Virus record (IMG/VR): IMGVR_UViG_3300009149_000120
Location: 1-36,629 of that record
DNA length: 36,629 nt
Reading direction: 5' to 3' (one strand)
Source: a virus
Shown: positions 31,765 to 36,629 of the stretch, piece after piece
Position numbering within the stretch: the first letter of the stretch is position 1
Layout: each line of letters starts with the position of its first letter
Position numbers and translations under genes: made by a program
Notes under the pieces: model-generated
Databases searched by the model: none
Told to the model about the DNA's origin: nothing
The model's input: only the letters and a program-made list of their open reading frames with translations

Positions 31765-32716
31765 AGAGTACCCTTACGCCTCTGGTAAGGAACTAAGGTT
31801 TTGCTGCCCTTACTGCTACAAGAAAGGTAGGGGGGAAGATACCAAGTTCCACCTATACGTGAACAGGAATAGTGGCCTTTACTTCTGCCAACGGTGTGAA
31901 GCTAAAGGCCACGTCTCTTTCTTTGATAAAGGTCTAAAAGACTCTGCGTATGGAACTGAGGATAACGGAACTCGCATATCTAGGATTGACGCTCTCAAGA
32001 ATTACTTCAGTCCGAGTGCGCCAGAACCAATTAACCACACAGCCCAGCGAGCCGGATTACCAGAAGACTACATCAGTGTAATGGACTACCCTCTTTCAGA
32101 AGCAGTTCAATACCTAGAAGGTAGAGGGATATCTCACGAATTAGCAATGCAAAGAGGGATAGGCTTCGGTGCCACAAAGAATAGGGGTCGTGTCATATTC
32201 CCTGTGTTCGATCCTGAGGATAGAAGTAAGTGTGTGTTCTGGGTAGCTAGGAGCTACACGAATGTGGATCACCCAAAGACTTGCGACTGTTACTTGTGTA
32301 AATACAAGTACACAAACGCTCCTGATGTGCAGAGGCGCTACTTTATCTACGGGTTGGAGTTCTGTAGCGACAGAACTGTATGTTTAGCAGAGGGAGCTAT
32401 CTCAGCACTATGCAGTGGCCCTAATGCTGTTGCTGCGTTTGGAAAATATGTAACAGACGAACAGCTAGATATGTTGTCAGACCGCTTTGATACCATACAG
32501 TTAGCGTTAGACCCTGACGCGTATAAAAGGTCATTCAAATTGATGAAACAACTGCTAGGTAGGGGCCTTAAGGTTCAATGGGTTCCTCTACCATCTGGCA
32601 TGGACCCGGCTGACATAGGTGTTGACTATATGATTGAGCTTAGGGAGATGGCTGTTGACATCACAAGAGTCACCATGACCGCAGTCTTGCTTCAAGGCTT
32701 GTCTGAGGTAGACTGA
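31733..32716 (+). CDS. DNA primase, DnaG-type (zinc ribbon plus TOPRIM)
   Basis: A 327-residue protein starting inside the helicase gene (32-nt overlap) with AAGAGG 6 nt upstream. The N-terminus is a zinc ribbon: C25-x2-C28 and C52-x2-C55 (RFCCPYCYKKG, LYFCQRCEAKG). Next come primase core segments 'YLEGRGISHELAMQRGIGFG' and 'GRVIFPVFDPEDRSKCVFWV', an extra Cys cluster (TCDCYLCKY), and the TOPRIM domain with E220 in 'VCLAEGAISALCSGPNAVAAFG' and 'LALDPDA' (about 259-265). At 327 residues it matches compact phage DnaG-like primases without a helicase-binding tail. It makes RNA primers at the fork with the adjacent DnaB-like helicase. Confidence 0.9.
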   Translation: MLESLKHHLGREYPYASGKELRFCCPYCYKKGRGEDTKFHLYVNRNSGLYFCQRCEAKGHVSFFDKGLKDSAYGTEDNGTRISRIDALKNYFSPSAPEPINHTAQRAGLPEDYISVMDYPLSEAVQYLEGRGISHELAMQRGIGFGATKNRGRVIFPVFDPEDRSKCVFWVARSYTNVDHPKTCDCYLCKYKYTNAPDVQRRYFIYGLEFCSDRTVCLAEGAISALCSGPNAVAAFGKYVTDEQLDMLSDRFDTIQLALDPDAYKRSFKLMKQLLGRGLKVQWVPLPSGMDPADIGVDYMIELREMAVDITRVTMTAVLLQGLSEVD

Positions 32717-32725
32717 CCGGACCAA

Positions 32726-33175
32726 ATGAAACAACTCCCAATATGCACGAAGTGCTCCCTCCACAAAGGGGCACAAACTATCATGGTCCCTGGAAAGGGA
32801 TCCGACGAACCTACCATCATGTTTGTTGGGTTAGCTCCAAGTTGGGCTGATGATAAAGATGGTGAGTGTTTTGTCGGCAAACCTGGCAAAAAACTCATGG
32901 AGTTGCTTACAGAAGCGGAGATTGACCTAGATACTTGCCGCTTCACGAACATGGTAAGATGTATACCGTGGAAAGTTAAGGACAAGAAGACCCGAGATCC
33001 TACTGCGGAGGAGGTCATTACATGCGGTGACTATCTAATGAAGGAGATAGCACTTTACGATCCTGACATCATTGTCCCTCTAGGTAAGCTACCAACAGTC
33101 TATTTCCTCCCTCACCTTACCGATAAAGTGAAGATAACTAAGATTAGTGGGATTAGGTATAACTGGGTAAGGTGA
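32726..33175 (+). CDS. Uracil-DNA glycosylase-like protein, truncated at the C-terminus
   Basis: A 149-residue family 4-type uracil-DNA glycosylase (UDG). The N-terminus has the Cys pair C7/C10 (PICTKCSLHKG). The core has 'IMFVGLAPSWADDKDGECFV' (family 'vGeaPG..ED..G.pFvG'), 'GKPGKKLMELLTEAEID', 'FTNMVRCIPWK' (family 'TN.v.CrPp'), 'TCGDYLMKEI' and 'PDIIVPLGKLP'. Known enzymes continue with a C-terminal 'v.pT.HPa.ll' segment. That segment is missing here but appears, as 'VIPTLSPAALVNS', at the start of the next gene in another frame. Relatives in SPO1-like phages, as I recall, are fused to DNA polymerase, so this is probably the split front half of such a fusion. Frame 2 ends in TGA within the right arm of a 25-bp inverted repeat. 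Confidence 0.8.
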   Translation: MKQLPICTKCSLHKGAQTIMVPGKGSDEPTIMFVGLAPSWADDKDGECFVGKPGKKLMELLTEAEIDLDTCRFTNMVRCIPWKVKDKKTRDPTAEEVITCGDYLMKEIALYDPDIIVPLGKLPTVYFLPHLTDKVKITKISGIRYNWVR

Positions 33176-33190
33176 GGGAGGAAATAGACT
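33097..33190. repeat. Perfect 25-bp inverted repeat, 44-nt spacer
   Basis: The left arm (33097-33121) begins AGTCTATTTCC and ends CACCTTACC. The right arm (33166-33190) is its exact reverse complement, beginning GGTAAGGTGAGG and ending AATAGACT. The match stops on both sides. The right arm holds the UDG-like stop (33173-33175) and the polymerase SD GGGAGGA (33176-33182). RNA folding would bury that SD. The left arm lies in the UDG-like coding frame. It is the longest perfect inverted repeat I found. Confidence 0.9.
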
Positions 33191-33192
33191 AC

Positions 33193-36100
33193 ATGGTTAT
33201 CCCAACGCTAAGCCCTGCAGCGTTGGTGAACAGCGACCACTGGCTCGGAAAAGTAAACGAGTGCTTCAGACTAATTAAGAGTATCTCATCTGGGAAGTCG
33301 CTTGACGATATCTTCGATGCGTGCAGCTATGTAAACCTGGATACCTTGGATAAGGTTAAAGAATACGTAGACAATGCTATAGCTAATTACGACCCAACGG
33401 ATTGGAAGCAGTGCGTTTCGTTGGACGTAGAAACTGGATTCAAAGATCCACTTCCAGAAGACTACCACATCGGTATAAAGGAAATCTGTCTTAGTCCCTA
33501 CAACCCTTACCACACTATAGTGTCCGTTCAGATTAGCTGCGGTCCTGAAGAGGGTGCCATAATTCTGTTCTGGCATAAGGACTCTAATTTCACAGACTAC
33601 GCCAGTATAGCTGCTATATCCGGTCACCTACAACGCCTTGTTGATGTCATGCCAGTCATTGGCCAGAACTTTAAGTTTGACTGGCAGGAGTTCTATGTCT
33701 GTTTAGGTGTAGAGATTAAGAACTTCCTCTACGACTCAATGCTCGCACACTATCTGCTCTACCAAAAGAGTAGACCTATGGGCCTTGAGAACATGGCGGG
33801 CACCTACGTTGAAATGCCTTTCTTCAAGCAGGAGATGCATAAAGCCCTAGAGATGCTCCCTCCTGAAATAGCCCATATGGGTAATGTCGATTTAGACAAA
33901 TTAGTCCGGTATGGTTGTGGAGACTCCGACGCAGTTTACAGGCTCTACTTATACTGGAGGCCAATCTTAGAGGAGAACGGTTTGTGGGAAGTCTACGTAG
34001 ACATACTACAAGACGCAACAATATCTTACGCGCGTATTGAGTCCAACGGGATGATGATTGACCACGAGCGTCTGGCTAAGCTCGCAGTCGATTACGTAAA
34101 AGAGCTAAACGTGCTACTTAAAAACATACGTAAGAGTTCTTACGTTAAGGCTCTAGAGGAGATTACCTTAGACAACCATTACGATAAGGTTGAGAACGAA
34201 TACGCTAAGGAGAACCTGAAACGGGACCTGGCTGGGCGTCCGCACGTTAAGCGTAAGAAGTTCAGTCCAGAAGAAGAGCTTGTAAGGGAGAACAAAACTA
34301 GAGCTAAACTTCGGTTCAAGCCTAGCTCCTCAGACCAACTAAGACTTCTCTTCTACGATGACAGACTTATGGAGTTTGACTCAGCAGGAAAAGGACAGAC
34401 TAAGGCTGGGAGAGTATCTGCAGATAAGAACGCAAGAGAGCTAATCCTACAAGATGCTGCTGCAGAGCTAGCTACGCTTAAAGCTACTGGGCATGACGAT
34501 ATAGACGAAGCTGTAGGGGCTTTGGAGGAATGTGTACAACTAGTTGAGGAAATAAATGAGTGGGTTGGAAAGAACAAGCTCCATTCTGCATACATTAAGA
34601 GTGCTCCAGAGTTAATACACGACAAAGGTGAGGGGGGTAGAGCCTGGCCTATACCGTTTCCTGCTGAGGTTTGTCCTTGGTGCTTCCACGCTAACTTTAA
34701 GATCAACGGAACTGAAACAGGAAGACTTTCTTGTGAGCACCCTAACCTACAGCAGATGCCCTTCAAGTCCCTCATTAAGTGGATGTTTATATCTAGGTGG
34801 AAGGCACGTGGTGGGGTGCTCCTACAAGGTGACTATTCTCAAGCTGAACTTCGTGTTCTAGCCAGGCTCTGTAACGAGCAGGCTATGCTTGACGCCTTCA
34901 ACCGTGGGGAGGACATTCACATGTTCGTAGCCACACTTGTCTTCGGAGCTTTAGGAGTTCCTGCTGACAAGATTGATAAGAAGATGCGGCGTATCGCCAA
35001 GAGGGCTTCTTTCGGTATCGTCTATGGTCAGGGAGCTAAAGCGCTGGCCAAGGGATTCGGAACAACTGTAGACGAGGCTAAAGAAATCATCAAAACTCTG
35101 TTTAGGGTGTTCCCTAATCTTAGAGGTTGGATGGACGAGAAGATCCAGCAGTGTAAGGACGAGGGACTCGTCACGTCGCCTATGGGGCGTATCCGGTGGA
35201 TTAAGGACGCAACTAGCCGTGACGAGTTTAAAGCTGCTGAGGCGTCCCGCAGGGCTGTTAACACACCTATACAATGCTTACTTGCGGGGACTCTCGTGAC
35301 AACAAGCAATGGAATGGTCCCTATAGAGGAGCTTGTCGGTAAAAAGTTTGATGTGGTGCTGCACGGCGAAACTTACAAGTGTGGAGGTGTTGTAAAGACG
35401 GGCCGTAAGAAAATCTCTAGGATTCACTTAGCAGATGGGCGTATTGTATCGTGTAGCCCTAACCACAAATGGGGTATCTTCTCGTATCCTGATTACGTGT
35501 GGAAAGACACTGTCGATATAGTGCCAGGGGATTGTATGATGACAGCCCTAGATGTTGTAGAGGGTAACAATGCTATAACTGTAGTCGTAGACAGGGGTAA
35601 AAATAGGTGGGGAGGTAAGCACACATCTGGGGCGGTTAGAAGTATTAAACTACCGGGTGATATGACTTGGAAACTAGCAGAGGTTATTGGAAAGCTTGTA
35701 GCTGATGGTAATTATTCCAGGCGAGGTAGGATAGCTTTTGTAGATGCCTGTCCATCCGCTACAGCCCACTTTAGTAAAGTGTTAGAGAAGTTGGGTTTAA
35801 ATGTTCGCATAGACGATGCATCAAAGTATTCTAAAAAGGCTACTAAACCTTTATGGAGGGCATCTTTTGATTCTGTGCAGTTGTGGACTTATTTTAAAGA
35901 GTCTTGGGGCCTTGATATGATTTCAGGTGCCGCTAACAAAACTTCTCCGAGAGAGATTTTCAGAGCAACTCCTGCGGTTAGGGCAGCGTATCTTAGGGGT
36001 TTGTTCCACGGTGACGGAACAATGACTCCTGACGGGTTTCCTTTGTATGTTTCAATGTCTCTAAAACTCTGCCAGGAGATTCATACGCTTTTAAACTCTC

Positions 36101-36629
36101 TTGGTATTAAGGCAAGTATCTCATCTTACGAAGGAGGGGTTCAAAAGGTTACTGTGTGTAAAATACACGCTAATCGTTTCATGGAAGTTGTTGGGTTTGT
36201 TGCAGCAAAACATACTGACGCTCTTACCAGGTTAACAGAAAGTAGAAATAGAGATGGGCAATGTTTGGTATTGAACGAGGAATGCTTAGTAGCTTGGGCC
36301 ACTTATTTAAAACCACATAGTCACAAAATGTCTAAAAACGCTAGGTCTCACCTACATAGAATGCTAAATGGATCTGGTAGTTGGTGGGGATTGCAGAGGT
36401 GTGCAAGAGAGGCAAGTATCTCTTTACCGAACTGGTTATGCTCCAGCGCCCCTGTTAAGGTCGTTAAAGTTGTTCACACAAATACAGAAGATGACATGTA
36501 TGATGTTGTAAACAGCCACCACCCTAAAAGAGGTTTTGCAGTGCAAGGTGGTTTGGTTTGCCATAATTCGGCAGCTAGTGACTGGACACTATGTGCGCTT
36601 AACAACATACAGAAACGCTTCATAGAAGA
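33193..36629 (+). CDS. Family A DNA polymerase with intein (3' partial)
   Basis: Open to the right edge (1145 codons). Start: ATG 33193, 10 nt after GGAGGA; GTG 33172 is an alternative. Residues 1-30 (MVIPTLSPAALVNS) look like the end of a glycosylase fold. The 3'-5' exonuclease follows: Exo I 'SLDVETG' (D78-E80), Exo II 'VIGQNFKFDW', Exo III 'YGCGDSDAVY'. Polymerase motif A is 'GDYSQAELR' (D547), and motif B 'RRIAKRASFGIVYG' has R599, K603, F607 and Y611. Precursor residues 695-1125 are an intein inserted after 'VNTPIQ', and the extein resumes 'SAASDWTLCALNNIQ'. The catalytic HDE motif C lies beyond the window. The organisation matches SPO1-like phage polymerases. Confidence 0.93.
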   Translation, partial: MVIPTLSPAALVNSDHWLGKVNECFRLIKSISSGKSLDDIFDACSYVNLDTLDKVKEYVDNAIANYDPTDWKQCVSLDVETGFKDPLPEDYHIGIKEICLSPYNPYHTIVSVQISCGPEEGAIILFWHKDSNFTDYASIAAISGHLQRLVDVMPVIGQNFKFDWQEFYVCLGVEIKNFLYDSMLAHYLLYQKSRPMGLENMAGTYVEMPFFKQEMHKALEMLPPEIAHMGNVDLDKLVRYGCGDSDAVYRLYLYWRPILEENGLWEVYVDILQDATISYARIESNGMMIDHERLAKLAVDYVKELNVLLKNIRKSSYVKALEEITLDNHYDKVENEYAKENLKRDLAGRPHVKRKKFSPEEELVRENKTRAKLRFKPSSSDQLRLLFYDDRLMEFDSAGKGQTKAGRVSADKNARELILQDAAAELATLKATGHDDIDEAVGALEECVQLVEEINEWVGKNKLHSAYIKSAPELIHDKGEGGRAWPIPFPAEVCPWCFHANFKINGTETGRLSCEHPNLQQMPFKSLIKWMFISRWKARGGVLLQGDYSQAELRVLARLCNEQAMLDAFNRGEDIHMFVATLVFGALGVPADKIDKKMRRIAKRASFGIVYGQGAKALAKGFGTTVDEAKEIIKTLFRVFPNLRGWMDEKIQQCKDEGLVTSPMGRIRWIKDATSRDEFKAAEASRRAVNTPIQCLLAGTLVTTSNGMVPIEELVGKKFDVVLHGETYKCGGVVKTGRKKISRIHLADGRIVSCSPNHKWGIFSYPDYVWKDTVDIVPGDCMMTALDVVEGNNAITVVVDRGKNRWGGKHTSGAVRSIKLPGDMTWKLAEVIGKLVADGNYSRRGRIAFVDACPSATAHFSKVLEKLGLNVRIDDASKYSKKATKPLWRASFDSVQLWTYFKESWGLDMISGAANKTSPREIFRATPAVRAAYLRGLFHGDGTMTPDGFPLYVSMSLKLCQEIHTLLNSLGIKASISSYEGGVQKVTVCKIHANRFMEVVGFVAAKHTDALTRLTESRNRDGQCLVLNEECLVAWATYLKPHSHKMSKNARSHLHRMLNGSGSWWGLQRCAREASISLPNWLCSSAPVKVVKVVHTNTEDDMYDVVNSHHPKRGFAVQGGLVCHNSAASDWTLCALNNIQKRFIE
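35275..36567 (+). mobile_element. LAGLIDADG intein in the DNA polymerase
   Basis: 431 codons between 'NTPIQ' and 'SAASDW', a sequence conserved and continuous in family A polymerases. The first residue is Cys, with block A 'CLLAGTLVTTSNGMVPIEEL'. Block B is 'DGRIVSCSPNHKWGIF' (S..H instead of T..H). Two DOD-type endonuclease motifs are 'LAEVIGKLVADGNY' and 'AAYLRGLFHGDGTM'. Block F/G reads 'YDVVNSHHPKRGFAVQ' then 'GGLVCHN' with Ser as the +1 residue. All splicing residues (C1, terminal His-Asn, Ser+1) are present, so splicing and homing are likely active. The insertion lies between motifs B and C. Confidence 0.93.

Noticed and set aside
33163-33178. A classical X-XXY-YYZ slippery site for -1 frameshifting between the UDG-like ORF and the polymerase
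   Set aside because: The region reads TGG-GTA-AGG-TGA in frame; no heptamer allows both tRNAs to re-pair after a -1 slip, so a programmed frameshift is not supported by the sequence, although the frames are arranged for one.
1-36629. CRISPR arrays, insertion sequences, rRNA or tRNA genes
   Set aside because: No regularly spaced direct repeats, transposase motifs or tRNA cloverleaf patterns were seen on reading either strand.

Overview
The window is a segment of a contractile-tailed (myovirus-type) bacteriophage genome. Every credible gene is on the + strand, packed with TAATG or ATGA overlaps or gaps of a few bases. The first 20 kb follows the order of a myovirus tail: neck, sheath, tube, chaperone, tape measure, hub, spike, wedge. 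The host is not determined. A small lipoprotein with a lipobox fits a diderm host, and the tetranucleotide CTAG is common, unlike in most enterobacterial phages.

Layout. (1) 1-3670, head-tail connection: an acidic protein ending in a C2H2 zinc finger (cut by the left edge), T4 gp13-like and gp14-like neck proteins, an HK97 gp10-like tail-completion protein, a small Ala/Thr-rich protein, and a T4 gp15-like sheath terminator. (2) 3684-10464, tail shaft: an enlarged sheath with inserted repeats, tube, a T4-baseplate-family protein plus a small overlapping ORF at the usual place of tail-assembly chaperones, and tape measure. (3) 10467-20156, baseplate: tube initiator, gp53-like LysM wedge, hub, OB-fold spike, three unknown genes (two are tandem paralogues), gp25, gpJ/gp6, and a gpI-like protein with a large insertion. 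(4) 20157-21344: a free-standing putative homing endonuclease with its own sigma70-like promoter. (5) 21345-26665, adhesion locus: four fibre-like paralogues sharing an N-terminal module, mixed with unknown genes, a lipoprotein and an Ig-like protein. (6) 26665-28361: four small unknown genes, two of them possibly one ORF split by an in-frame TGA. (7) 28444-36629, replication: SF2 helicase, DnaB-like helicase, DnaG-like primase, a truncated uracil-DNA-glycosylase-like ORF, and a family A DNA polymerase carrying a 431-residue LAGLIDADG intein and running off the right edge.

Most notable points. The glycosylase-like domain and the polymerase look like one ancestral fused protein that is now split between two frames. 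The break lies exactly in a perfect 25-bp inverted repeat, whose right arm contains the polymerase's GGAGGA ribosome-binding site. Just before the replication genes, the start of the SF2 helicase holds 14 GTAC tetranucleotides in 281 bp plus nested palindromes, which suggests an origin or operator. The structural and adhesion genes form one co-directional, translationally coupled block; the replication genes form a second. Two independent homing elements (the free-standing endonuclease and the intein) mark the genome as mosaic.

All assignments come from reading protein motifs and gene order; no database search was run.
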